Notes under the pieces: generated by a model
Seen by the model: the letters and a program-made list of their open reading frames with translations, nothing else
Told to the model about the DNA's origin: nothing
Databases searched by the model: none
Assembly: GCF_014529535.1 (NCBI RefSeq)
Contig: NW_023503501.1
Span: 2,052,150-2,116,149, forward strand
Length of the DNA stretch: 64,000 bases
Source: Bradysia coprophila
Lineage: Eukaryota; Arthropoda; Insecta; Diptera; Sciaridae
Reading direction: 5' to 3'
In this document: positions 36,314 through 48,100 of the stretch, one piece after another
How the letters are laid out: each line of letters begins with the position of its first letter
Numbering within the stretch: the first letter of the stretch is position 1
Translations under genes and position numbers: made by a program

Positions 36314-38388
36314 TATTCCCTTGACTGAAAGTCAAGGGACTTATGCCAGAAAATACCCTAAAATGTTAGTAACCATACAGTGTATGAAAAATTATCAAAA
36401 CTTTAAATGTTTGAAATATTTTTTTTTGTCACGACGATAACTTGAGTAATTCTTAACCGATTTTGATGATTTTTTTTTTTAATCGACGAGGAATGAAATT
36501 CCTGAGGTTAAGTTCGAAGATGAGCCATGTCGGGATAAAGTTCTGGAAACTATGCCAGAAAAACATGATTTTATTGATAATTTTAATTGTTGATAATTGT
36601 AATTGATAATACAGTGCTGATAATTGATATTTTGATAATTTAATGTGTTGTGGTGATATTATTATATAAAATGTAACTGTAATAACTGATAATTGGTAAT
36701 AATAATATTGTTCCCTTGGCTGAAAGTCAAGGGTCTTACGCCAGAAAATGTTTGTAACCTAACAATGTATGAAATGTGAAGGAAAACGTAATTGTTTGTA
36801 GCCTATTTTTTTTGTAATCACGATAACTTGATTAATTCATAACCGATTTTTATGATTTTTTTTTAATCGACGAGGAATGGGATTCCTGAGGTTAATTTCA
36901 AAGATGGGCCATGTCGGGTTAAGGTTCTGGAAACTATTCCAGAAAAACAGGATTTTACTCTGTTGATAATTGATAATACATGTTAATTGAAAATTAATAT
37001 TGATAATTTAATGTGTTGTGACATTTTATGAAATGTTATGAGAAACGTAATTGTTTGTAATCTATTTGTCACGACTTGAGTCATTCTTAACCGATTTTAA
37101 TAAAATTTGTTTTAATCGACGAGGAATGGAATTCAAAGATGGGCCATGTCGGGCCTAAGGATCTGAAAGCTATTCCAGAAAAATTCATTTTACGCTGCTT
37201 ATAATTGATAATTATTGGTAATTGATAATTCCCTTCACTGAAATGTTTGTAACCACACAAAGATAGTTGGAAGATAGGTCATGTGGGCCTAAGTATCTGG
37301 AAACTATTCCAGAAAACAGGATTTTACTCTGTTGACAATTGATAATTTAATGTCCTATTCCCTTGACTGGCAGAAAATAGTGAAAAGTTTTGGTTCCTAA
37401 AATTATACATCTGACATTTGGAAGGTTAAGTTCGACGATAAGCTATGTGTGATCAACGCTTCGGAAGTTACCCCAAAAAATAGAAATGCAATGTAATAAA
37501 TGAACAATATCATTGATATTCGATTATTGGTATTTGATAATTGATAGTTGATTTTTGTATTTGATAATTAACAAGCAGCATATATCTATACAGTGAGTAT
37601 AAAGTATTACAAAAGTCAAGCAATTCTAACATTAGGCAACTTCGACGAGTGTGAAGCTTACGGCCCGAGCGAAGCGAGGGTCGTAATTCGCACGAGTTGC
37701 GGTATCATTTTGCAATATTAGACAGCTCGGCCTTGCGAGAAGTTTGCGATTATACCAAACCTAATATTAGACAACTGACGAGTGTGAAGTTTGCGGCCCG
37801 AGCGAAGCGAGGGTCGTAATTCACACGAGTTTCGGTATCGTATTGCAATATTAGACAGCTCGGACAAGCGAGAAGTTTGCGATTAGACCAAACCTAATAT
37901 TAGACAACTCTGACGAGTGTGAAGTTTGCGGCCCGAGCGAAGCGAGGGTCGTAATTCACACGAGTTGCGGTATCGTATTGCAATATTAGACAGCTCGGAC
38001 GAGCGAGCAGTTTGCGGCAAAGTATCAAGCAGAGTACTAGAAAAAAATAAAGCAGTTAATTTTGGCGGTGTCAAATGTCATTTTGATTTGGTAAGATTTT
38101 TACACTCGTAAAATTGCGATGAGAGCCAACGTATATTTGAAAAATAGGCACGAACGTTCTTTCAATGAAAATGTGATCACTGAAAAAGGCTTTAAAACAC
38201 AATAGAATTTCATTGTGTCTTTATCGGATGCGCTTCTTTGTCACGTTGTAGACGATTAATCTGATATGAGATGAAAAAATCAGTTAAAATAAATTAAGAT
38301 ATTTATAATAGTGTAATATAATTGGTTAATTATTTTGGAAAAATTATCAGTCAAGGGACCCGACCCGCCCAACAGGTGGGACCTAGTT
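36314..38388. mobile_element. large foldback family, copy B (~2.1 kb)
   Basis: It starts ATTCCCTTGACTGAAAGTCA and ends with TCAGTCAAGGGACCCGACCC and AGGTGGGACCT; the terminal CCCTTGACTGA / TCAGTCAAGGG are inverted. The left 1.2 kb is a tandem reiteration of the 5' module (new starts near 36712, 37231 and 37361), each with GACGAGGAATG, TTCGAAGATG.GCCATG and CAGGATTTTAC blocks. The right part holds a ~134-bp satellite (37644-38020). No transposase is visible. Confidence 0.65.
37644..38020. repeat. ~134-bp satellite units inside copy B
   Basis: Units begin GACGAGTGTGAAG at 37644, 37777 and 37912 (spacing 133 and 135 bp). Each includes GCCCGAGCGAAGCGAGGGTC, TTGCAATATTAGACAGCTCG and CCTAATATTAGACAACT. 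The same units occur at 57500-58040. Confidence 0.85.
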
Positions 38389-38897
38389 GATTTAAACGTG
38401 AAACCTCTAGATTTATCGACAAAAAGACCATCCGATTCGAGTCCAATTGTTGATTTTGAGACATTGAATGTGAAAGTGAGTAATAAAATCGACAAAGAGA
38501 ATGAAAAGTTCCCGTCCAAAAATTTTGAAATTCAACAAACTTACATCCAGCATTGACAATATCAAAATTCCTAATATTTAGATTCCTGACAGTAAAAGCC
38601 AGTCGGTTGACGATCAAAGTTGACTGCGATAGGAACTAAACGGAATGCGAGCGTCAAAAAAACAAAACTATCTAACCGAAGATACACAACAATTCAATGA
38701 AAAGTCCACAGCAATCAATCAAACGGTGGTTCACGAAGGATAGAATGTCTCAAAAAAATTTCTACGAACGAACGATGTGAATGTTTTCAATAGATTGCGT
38801 AACAAAAATATATCGTTAGGCATTTTGAAAGGCTTAGTTGACGAATGAATTGAATGAATGAATTAGCTAAAATCAAGAACAGTCCGTGTATTTGGCT

Positions 38898-39199
38898 AAA
38901 ATGCAGTATACGGAAGCAGCTAGGATCGGCGATTTTTTGATTGGGAATGGTTTGTGGAGGTCCCCTGCCACCATTTCAGGCAAAATTTGGGCGCGGAAAG
39001 CAATTTTAATTTTTTCATTTTCCTTGTACAAAAAATAATTTTTTTTTAGTCAAACAGATTTTCCTTATACAAAATGACAAAATTAAAATTGCTTTCCGCG
39101 CTGAAAATTTTGCCTTAAATGGGTCCAGGAAACCTCCACCAACGTGGATTTTCCCAATCAAAAAATCGCCGATCCTAGCTGCTTTCGTATACTGCATTT
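38898..39199. mobile_element. 302-bp foldback MITE
   Basis: The ends read AAATGCAGTATACG and CGTATACTGCATTT; arms of about 120 bp include AGCTAGGATCGGCGATTTTT and AAAGCAATTTTAATTTT. The loop is T-rich with TACAAAA. No clear target duplication. Confidence 0.75.
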
Positions 39200-39204
39200 C
39201 TGCC

Positions 39205-39803
39205 GCAGCAAATGTTCATATACAACTCATGAACTCGTTCCCAAAGTAAATATTTAATTTGTTTGAAGTCGTTGATAAATTGAAGGTATAATAATGATTT
39301 CTTGATTATCGTTTAGATTTATGAACGATTAGTAATCAGTTTAGAGTACTTAATTGTCCATTCCACTCAACAAAAAGTACTTCATTTGTGTTTCTCACAC
39401 GGAGTACTTTTTTGGTAAGAGGAAACTAAGCATTAGGGTTTTATGAGACATGCACGCATTAAGCGAGTAAACTTTGAATTACTTTGAGCGTAAACAATTC
39501 TTATCGGTAAAATTCGATTATTTCCAGAGCGATTATTTGCTAGTGATATTTTTGAATTTTGAAGGTTAGCTTACTATAGGTCTGTTCCAAGGCCATACGA
39601 ATTGTCAAATTACTGTCAAATTTCATCCATATAGACATAACCTCATCAATATTTGTATGAAAACCGAGCTCTGTGGATGAAATCGTATTCGTTCGGCCAG
39701 TCAAATTTCGTGTTTACAGTTATTCGTAACAAACCTCTATTCACGTTTCCATCTGAATAGACAAGAAAATTTAGATGGTAAAAATGTGCAGTGTACACTG
39801 CCA
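39205..39803. repeat. dispersed repeat, inverted copy at 43705-44085
   Basis: Blocks such as TTCATATACAACTCATGAAC, TGATTTCTTGATTATCGTTT, TTCTTATCGG and TCTATTC in this stretch are found in reverse complement, in the reverse order, at 43705-44085. A further piece (CACACGGAGTACTTTTTTGG) is also present inverted near 24960. The element is probably a transposon of unknown class. The two copies flank the cystatin 3 block. Confidence 0.65.
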
Positions 39804-40422
39804 TCGAAAATTTTACATTATAAAATTTGAGCGATGATGTCGTTTTTTGTGTTGAAAATATTATGTTTTTTGGGTCTTTTGTCATCATTGTGGTCAAGTG
39901 GCCGGAAGTGAATAATAGTAGATTATTCAAATCGTTTAATTAAACATTTTTGCAAAATTGCCCAAAATATACCGTCCCAACAGATACGTAAATAACTATA
40001 TGGTTCCTAAAAGTGACAGAAATGTAAGCCCACTTGGCGAAAGGTTCTGTCATTTACGGCCCTCTTTAACTTTCGTTTAAAGGAATTTAGAAGGTAGTTT
40101 TCTGCAAATGTTTTTTTTTCGAAAAAAGATACAAAATTTTTGTAATTTGTGACACCGTCATCTTGCTTCAGCGCTTATCAACATCCTATGTAAACGTGCC
40201 TTGCGCCTTATTATTAATTTTTTTAATTATTTTATTTTGATAAAGAAGTAAAGTTAAAAAAAAAATCCAGAATATTTCATGATGATAACAGCACCAAAAA
40301 GAAAAGAAGAAAAAATTGTATGTAAACAATAATGACGGACGTCACATCACACCAATAGGGAGAGATTGTCCAAAAAAAAGTGAAAGTCCGAACAAATTTG
40401 GGTCAATTTTGAACCTTATTGC

Positions 40423-40848
40423 TTGACACAGGCGGAAGTGAGTATCAAAAAATCAATAAATGAGCGGAGTTCATTTACGTTGGTTGATGTGACGATCGGT
40501 GTCCCGCAAGGTGGCGTTCTGTCACCCATGCTTTTTGTTGTGTTCATTAGCGATTTCTTTAAGCAGCCGATCCATTCCGCTTCCCTCGGGAATGCAGTCT
40601 GCAAATTCGTTTTTTGTTGTATCAATGATCTGAAGCATCACTCATTGCAATTCTTGGACAACCTCAATTGCTACGAAACAAGGTATTCTTACTTGCTGAA
40701 GAAACCTAAGGTTTAGTCGAGCTATGGCAAACGTTGCCTGCTTTATTCTGGTCCGACATTGTTTAATGGCCTTCCGCCAACGATCAGAAATTCTATCACC
40801 CTTAATCATTTTTGTCGTTCATTAAAAGAATTTAATATGAAAATTTAA
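40423..40848 (+). pseudogene. decayed non-LTR retrotransposon reverse transcriptase
   Basis: The frame at 40423-40716 contains IGVPQGGVLSPMLFVVFISD, the conserved finger/palm motif of non-LTR (LINE) reverse transcriptases. About 45 bp farther on, 40762-40848 encodes FNGLPPTIRNSITLNHF...SLKEF followed by a stop, the typical C-terminal tail of jockey/CR1-like ORF2 proteins. The catalytic (F/Y)ADD region between them is missing, so this is an internally deleted dead copy. The 3' untranslated part runs to about 41030 and ends in A-rich sequence. It is the only protein-coding trace of a retroelement I see. Confidence 0.8.
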
Positions 40849-41435
40849 GCTTGCTACCATCACCTTCTGATACATTTTGCCTTGCTAGTTGTCCTTGTTC
40901 ATCACTTATACTGTTTTTATCAACAAAATTGTTTTTACTTTTAACGGTTGTAGCTCCTTAGAATTGTAACACATACTGGAGCTACGCGGTGTACTTAGTT
41001 TAAGAAACTATTTTTAAAAATAAAAGAAATTGAAATTTTAAATTACGGCCCCATTGAGTTAATACTGCAAATCATGTCATTTGACATGCGCATTCTACAC
41101 GTGAGGTTAGTTCAGTGCCTGTTATCATTTCTCTGAATTGCCCGAACATTACCCACCAAAGATTCCATTAATTTGTATGAGATTTTTTTAAAGAACAAGA
41201 AGTATTTAATATACCTATGTGTAACAGTAACACGCTCGCTCATCTTAGTTTTTTAAGTATCCTCGCTTCGCTCAGGCTACAACATGCAGAATTCTCTATG
41301 TAATTTTAAAAAATTACAAGAAAATGTCTAATATTCCATCGCTTTTGTCCACGAACGGTACCTTTAGTAATTTCTTTCTGTGTAGTGTTTAAATTTCGGC
41401 AGATTAATAAATATTTTTAAAATAGAAGTTAAAAA

Positions 41436-41469
41436 TGACATCATTATATGACTTGGAATGACTATAAAA
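41436..41469 (+). promoter_or_regulatory. cystatin 3 core promoter: TGACATCA element and TATA box
   Basis: TGACATCA is at 41436-41443 and TATAAAA at 41463-41469, again 27 bp apart. The following T-rich stretch has one change (ATTATATGACT instead of ATTTTATGACT). The promoter is intact although the protein has diverged. Confidence 0.72.
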
Positions 41470-41706
41470 GTTGCGGTCAGATGTGCATAATACAGTAATA
41501 TAACACACAAAACCAGTCTCAGCGCGAACAGTAAAGTGTTAAATAGCAAGAAATTATCCCATTCGCTCTTAGAGGTTACTTTGTAAAATAAATCAAGGTT
41601 AAATTCTAGTGCGATTTGTTGCTTTGTCTTGTTTTGTTCACATAGACTTTTTTCTCAATTTTTTTTTCTTTGTTTATCATTCAGATCATCGTAGCGAAGA
41701 CTCAAG

Positions 41707-42243
41707 ATGGCCAAGTTTATCATTTTCCCTGTTGTCGTATTCGCTGCAATTATCATGAGCACCGTAAGTGTTAATTTTTTCCTTTTTTAATCGTACAACG
41801 ATTGCACCGTTTCGTGGATAATGTTATTTCCCAATAAATGATTTTTGTTGCAGACAGCTGAAACGGAAACGGTACGCCTTAGTGAGTCTAAACCAGCAAA
41901 TGCAGTGCTCACAGAATTGGTTGAAAAACATAAGGCGAATATTATCAAGAAAATTTGTGACAGTTTGTCGAGTTGTCCATCTGCAGATGCGAAAATTGTT
42001 ATTAACAGTTATAAATCGCTAACGGTCACTGGCGTCGACTATTTTGTTAGGTTAGTGTCAATTTTTTTGTCATTTTCAACATGTCCCGATCAATACATTT
42101 TTCTCTATTTTTCTTTCAGTTTGACTATTGATGACAACATCTATCACGTTAGACTTTTCTATCAGCCACTGACACATTATGAAGAGGTTTCTGCTGTCCA
42201 GGGACCAAAAAAATCGACCGATGAGATTTCATATTTCTTTTGA
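41707..42243 (+). CDS. cystatin-like secreted protein, paralogue 3 (contact residues lost)
   Basis: Third member of the cystatin cluster. Exons 41707-41763, 41854-42050 and 42120-42243 give 125 residues; introns are 90 and 69 nt. The signal peptide MAKFIIFPVVVFAAIIM and the two cysteines (KKIC...SCPS) are kept, but the N-terminal GG is replaced by RLSES, the QxVxG loop reads LTVTG, and PW has become PL (FYQPLTHYEE). All three protease-contact elements are thus altered while the scaffold, splice sites and promoter look intact. It may have lost inhibition or gained another role. The second intron is 69 nt with no in-frame stop, so an unspliced mRNA would still read to the normal stop. AATAAA at 42335-42340. 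Confidence 0.85.
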
Positions 42244-43550
42244 ATTTGGAGTATCGAAACAGACGGAAATGTATATTGTCAGGACGTAATATTTTGTGTT
42301 GAATTTGGTAGTGCTATAAAAAACCTTTGAAGTAAATAAAATCGTATAGAGTTGAATGAAATTGAATTTACACAATCCATTTTTTGAGTACAAACTTGAA
42401 AGACCTGATTCGGCTGATCTTATGTTGTTTGCAGTGGTTTGGTGTCGTGACTTAAATCCAAGACACTGTTTACATCAATACAATTTACATAATTTTCCTT
42501 ACGATTTCACCTGGGTAGTCTACCTCTATGCGATTTCATGAACTATAATATACATTCTTAGGCGCGAGATTTGTTTTGCCTGGCTAGATGTAAATGCTCG
42601 GAACAGGTCGAGTTCGCAACTAAGATTTCAGGTTGCCCGAACCTGAAATTTTACTTTTGGGTTTGACCCGAACATCACCTGAACCTGAAATTTTGAGGAT
42701 GGACCGTATTCGAAAAATTTTTGATTTTGGGTGCAAAAATTTCGGGCTACCAGAACCCGACCTGATCCATCACATCCTGAAGATTTCAGGTAGATTCAGG
42801 GTCAAACACGAAAGTAAAAGTTCAGTTTCGATTCAAACCAATCCAGGTTCGGGTTGAAACCGAAATCGAAAATTTCAGGTCCAGGTCAAGTTCGTGTCGA
42901 ACCTAAAATTTTAGTTCAGGTTGAAAACCGGCTCAGGTCAACCTAAGTTGAAACAGGTCAGCCGAACCAGATGCGAGCCCTTTAACACGTCTCTGAAACC
43001 CTTATATGTAAGACTATGGATGTAACTTTTACTGTTGGATCTGTTACTTCATTTGATGTGTGTATTTCGAAGAGATTTATTTCTTTGAACTAGCATTAGT
43101 CAAAGATTGTCATTTATTCTTTAAGTGGTAATCATAAGCAGATGATAGCCGTCTCTAGGTTAACTTTGCATGACATGAATTTAACCTGTTCCGAGCCTTC
43201 AGTGAAATGTAGTGTTAAGGGCTACTGTACCAGGTTTCGAATCTGACCTGCTCCTGGCCAAAAGTGAAATGCAGAGGTAAAGGTACTTGCTTTTCAACTC
43301 AGTTTTATTTATTCCCTTCGGCAAACCGCAAACTGGCGATTAATACAGCCGAATTACTCCACATTAATGATTTCAATGGAAGCAAGTCTGGAAGGAAATT
43401 CTCATCTGAATATAATTTTGTGATCTTAAAACACCAGCTTATTTAAAAATGGTAAGAAAACTGGGACTGCAATTATTGAAAAAAGACAGTCAATGGACCT
43501 GATCCACCCAAGTTTTTGAGAGTGTAAAATTTTCGATGACAGTGTACCAG

Positions 43551-43735
43551 TGCCGATATTCGAGAAAACAGTTTCACGAATTTTCTGAAATTTTCACGAT
43601 TTTCTCAAATTTTTGTGAATTTTCGCAAAAGGTTTTTTGTTGAAATTTGAGAAAATCGCTAAAATTTGGTAAAATTCGTGAAAACATTTTCGCGAATATG
43701 GGCACTGCAGTGTATACTGCAAACTTTTACCATCT
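43551..43735. mobile_element. inverted repeat of TTTTCACGAA words
   Basis: GTGCCGATATTCGAGAAAAC at the left is mirrored by GTTTTCGCGAATATGGGCAC at the right; between them are AATTTTC.CGA and TTTGAGAAAATCG words in both orientations. AGTGTA-type sequence flanks both sides. Probably a foldback element; it abuts the dispersed repeat at 43705-44085. Confidence 0.5.
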
Positions 43736-44170
43736 AAATTTTCTTTGTTTGTCTATTCAGATAAAAATGTGAATATTGCGAGTGTGACACCGTCGTACTG
43801 TTCTGGAAATTACCACTCGTCATTGCTCTGGAACTAATCGAATTTTCCGATAAGAACTGTTTACGCTCAGTTGAACTATAATTCAAAGTTTGCTCTCTTA
43901 ATGCGTACATGTCTCATAAAATTATTAAGCGTGAAAGTGCCCTAATCTGATTACTAATCGTTTATAAATCTAAACGATAATCAAGAAATCATTATTATAC
44001 CTCCAATTTATCAACGACTTCAAAAAAAATTAAATATTTACTTTGGGAACGAGTTCATGAGTTGTATATGAACACTTGCGGATTTATTCGTATTTTTCGA
44101 GAGTACATAACCAGAGAAACACTACGACTCGACTGTAAGATTATTGGTGTTGTTTAATCTTAGGAATAAT

Positions 44171-44697
44171 CCAATAATGTCGACCACATTTTTCAGTGCT
44201 GTCAGTAAATTTAAACAATCAACTAGACAAAACCAATGAAAGAGCCTAGGTATGGTCAAATGTCAAAATTTGTATTGGAGTGGAGGAAATAACGATTTCA
44301 TATAAAGAAACTCACCTGTCAATGAAAATCATGGACAGACCATACATGTTTGTACTTTCATTGGACAAAACTAGATTCTATGCAGTCAAATGTGTGTTCT
44401 TCCCCTAATAGCGTATTATGATGAAAAAAAAGAAATATTTTGACAAGTACCCCAAGGCATGTTATCATAAACTGATCTTCGATCCTCTCGCTCGCACCAT
44501 AACATTTTAAAAGAGAAGCAAATATTTTGTACCCCAAGGCAATCAACGAGTCTTCGGTTTTCTCGCTCTGCACGTAATAGTCTACTTCCCTAGTTATTAG
44601 AATGTACATACTCCATAAAATGAATACTTTTCGAGTTATTGATGATTTGATTTCAATTTACTGGCAGCACTGAAAAATGTGGAAGTCATTATTGCAT
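44171..44697. mobile_element. foldback element with nested MITE
   Basis: ACCACATTTTTCAGTGCTG at the left is mirrored by CAGCACTGAAAAATGTGG at the right, together with CAATAATG / CATTATTG. Inside, 44235-44345 is a GGTATGGTC-ended MITE related to 28842-28926. The segment 44440-44590 (ACAAGTACCCCAAGGCA) is related, inverted, to 59450-59600. Confidence 0.6.
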
Positions 44698-45163
44698 GAC
44701 CACTGACCACTTACGGGAACTGTTTTTATAAAAAAAAGGTTTAAATGGGTTTCAAATTGGTTTCACTTTATCTTACGTAACTCACCTCATTTGACATATT
44801 TTGCTGAAGTCCCACCTTTCTGTCAAAGGGCACATCCGACAAATCTTTAAAGATGTAAGTCAAAATCAAATCAAGTATTGTTAGGTGGTTGGGTGCCGTA
44901 TGTAATAATTTAAGGTGCATAGATTCAGCGAATTCCTACATCAAAGTATTATTAGTCTTCCTACACATCAGCCAACCCAACAGCCAAATTGTAAGCACTC
45001 TGCATAAATTATTCAAATAGAGTCATTAACATTCAGTGAAATGATATTTTTCACTTATATCGTGATGAAAAACACCTTCCAGCAGATATAGTTCTCATGC
45101 AAAGGAACGAAGCATTTGTCGGTGATTTTTCAGAGTTATTTCTGCTTCATCATTCTCCGCATA

Positions 45164-48100
45164 ATGATATACCCGGCCGACTTTATTTACAATCTGAAAA
45201 GGTTGAACTCTCGCGATAAAAATGTGAGAAATAAAGGAATATTTACAATAAGCCTGGGTGCTTCTCACAGAGAGTTCCAAAAGAAACTTCAAACCGGCAA
45301 AGTTTCGGATGAATCGATTTGGATTCGATATTTGAACAACTCAACAGTCCATGGCTTTCGGTATTTGACCGATCCAACAATTCGACGCACTGAACGGTAT
45401 GTGATTGATAAAAATCGTAATTTGTCCCATTGATTGGGAATAATTGAAAAATTAAAGGATCACCTGGTTTGTGCTGGTTGTACTGGCCTTATTTGGTGTA
45501 GTTTATGTTTGCTTCTTACTGCAAGTAAAATTTTCAACGAACGTTTTGGCAACCGTTGTTGAAACAACATTCTTTCCCGTATACGAGATTCCCTATCCAG
45601 CAATTACCATTTGCAATAATAACCGAATACATTGGGGACGTGTACCAGCGGCAATTGATCAGTAAAATTGAACGAGCCTTACTTTAATTGGAGACCCAAA
45701 TATTGTTTTGTTCTTCTAGCTATCTCCAAAATGCTACTAATCTGACGACGTCAAAACTGTTAGAAAGTTTTATAGACGGTTTGAATGGCTTTGAGTTTGG
45801 TTCTTTTGACGAATTTGTTAAAATTAAAGACATTGACCTGAATGACTTGGATCACATCAATTTAAAGGACTTATATAAACGAGTAATTAATGCCATACAG
45901 TTCACTTTTCTTTACCATACAGTCGGTAACACCTAAAAGTGCCGCCGTGTTTTCAATCTCTTATTTTTATTAGTCCGCTCTGACAAGACAAAAGTGTGTG
46001 GAAGAAAGTGTAGTAAAACAAATAAGTGATTGACATCACGGCACTTTTAGGTGTTCATGACTGTACACGCAAAAATGTGAAATATTGGATGTACATTGTA
46101 CACGTAAGTATTTTACGTCTTGAGCAAACATTTTACTTCTGACACGTACTTTGCACATCTAACACGTAGAATTTTACGTTTAACATGTTCAATTTACTGA
46201 TCAGTGATCTTATCTTCACTTCATCAACGATCACTTATGTGGAAGTCTCGTCGCAAGTTGTACATGTTCAACGTAAAATTCTACGTGTTATATGTACAAA
46301 GTACGTATCAGAAGTAAAATGTTTGTTCCAGACGTACAATGCTTCGTGTACAATGTAGAATGTACATGGGAAATTTCCCTTTTTTCGTGTACGGGTCAGC
46401 AATCTCTTTTTATGAGTAAGGTAGGTTACCAATGCGAGGAATTGTTCATGGAACCATGCTGGTGGCGTAATCGTTATATGAACTGCTGTGATAATGTTCG
46501 GGGATTGTTTGTTCAGCAGGAGACTGAGTACGGCATTTGCTACACATTCAATTCCGTCCTGAATAGCGTTGGAGAATCTCGTACCGTAATTTTCGCGGTG
46601 AAATTGTTGATAAACGTTCCTATAACAAAACTTTCTTGTGACAGAAAAATGCAACGGATTTTCCATGGAGAACGTCAAGCTTTGGTGATTGGAGTGGCTT
46701 ACGGGTTAATGTAATTCTGCACGACAGTGATTCCAACAATCGATACGTCAAAAATCCACCTGGAATACTTGTGCGTTGGTTTTAATTCGTAGCAGCATTG
46801 TTAAAGAATTTACAAATCGCAATATATAGAGCCAGTTTTCCAATCTTGTTTAAAGAATTCAGATAATTTTCTTACGTTTAGCAAAGTCCACAGTAGCTAT
46901 TTTGCTAACTAGTTAGTAAATGGGGTTGTTTTGCCAACAGAATTTGTTGCTGAACTCACATCTTGTGCGCAAACCATCCCGATTTACTAACTAGTTACCA
47001 GAATAGCTATATTAAATCGCACACTTAACCGTCAACAGACTAAGAAATCTCGTAAACTATTTCTTGGTTATATAACAAAAGAATGTCTTAGGTTATGGCG
47101 AATCATCCATTTTCATGGCCAGGAAGTGCTTATTTTGTTCCAAAGGGAACATCAACAGCTGTTATCATAAAACCATCTTACTCGTACACAACGTCAGACG
47201 TTCAAAGACTGTTGCCAGTGGATAGAAAATGTTTGTATCCAGTAAGTATCTATACCCTAATTCAGATGTCCCCATTTTTGAACACTCAGATTGTTTGGAA
47301 ATGAGAAACCAATTTTTTTTTTCGTATGGTTTTTGCAAAGATTTTTCTCAAATCTTCACTTTTCCTTCGGATTAACAGAAGATTACAATCGCTAAACCGA
47401 ACTGGTGTGCATACGTTATTTTGCACCAGCTGGTCCCATTTGGAATTGTATGTGACCAGCTGGTGCAAAATAACGTATGCACACCAGTTCGGTTTAGCGA
47501 TTGTATGTCGTTGCGGGATCCGAGAATTTGGCACACGCGAAGGGGGTGCCAAATTCCGTACATGAAGTGGAATCTAGCACATGTGCCAGATTACCTTTTT
47601 TCGTAGGTTTTTGAGAATTTGGCACACGCAACGAAGCTTGTGTGCCAGTTTTGTGCTAACTCATTTTAATCTGGAAGTTATGATTGAGTCTGTGAGTCAA
47701 TAAATTTGTCATTTTACGAGTTTTCGCAGTCAAAACTAAGAAATTTGTCTTTTTACAAAATGACGCAAAAAAGCTATGGCTTTGAAGGCATCGAGATAAA
47801 TTCAATAATTTGTCTCCAAACTAGAAAATTCGTCCTTTTACGAAATCTTTCATAAAAGTTGCGATGTCTTGGAGGAATTGTCGTTTTCCGACCCTATTGA
47901 GCAATCTTCGTCGAGCAGCTAAACGTTGTTCCTCGAATCGAAACATCACAATTCCCTAATTTTTGCCAAGCCTTCCCTTTATAGGTAAATAATGTTGACT
48001 AATAGTGACAGACGGCTAACTATGATTAGCACACCATTCACTTTTATTTATTTTTCTATTATGGCTACCGTGTGCCAATTTCCAAAGTTGCATGGTGCCA

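Larger units (their letters stand above)
41370..43140 (+). repeat. segmental duplication block containing cystatin 3
   Basis: Partner of 34455-36215 (blocks listed there). In this copy the GGGTTTGACC repeat family is expanded at 42600-42970 into many GAACCTGAAATTTT / AATTTCAGGT words in both orientations, and it lacks the MITE found at 35765-35978. Confidence 0.65.

Noticed and set aside
36314-38388. Helitron
   Set aside because: There is a hairpin near one end, but no TC...CTRR ends, no clear A/T target and no Rep/helicase sequence; the ends are partly inverted instead.
46292-46714. Single 140-codon gene
   Set aside because: It is channel exon 4 read into intron 4 and preceded by MITE sequence; splicing at 46585/46645 restores NATDFPWR and WSGLRVNV.
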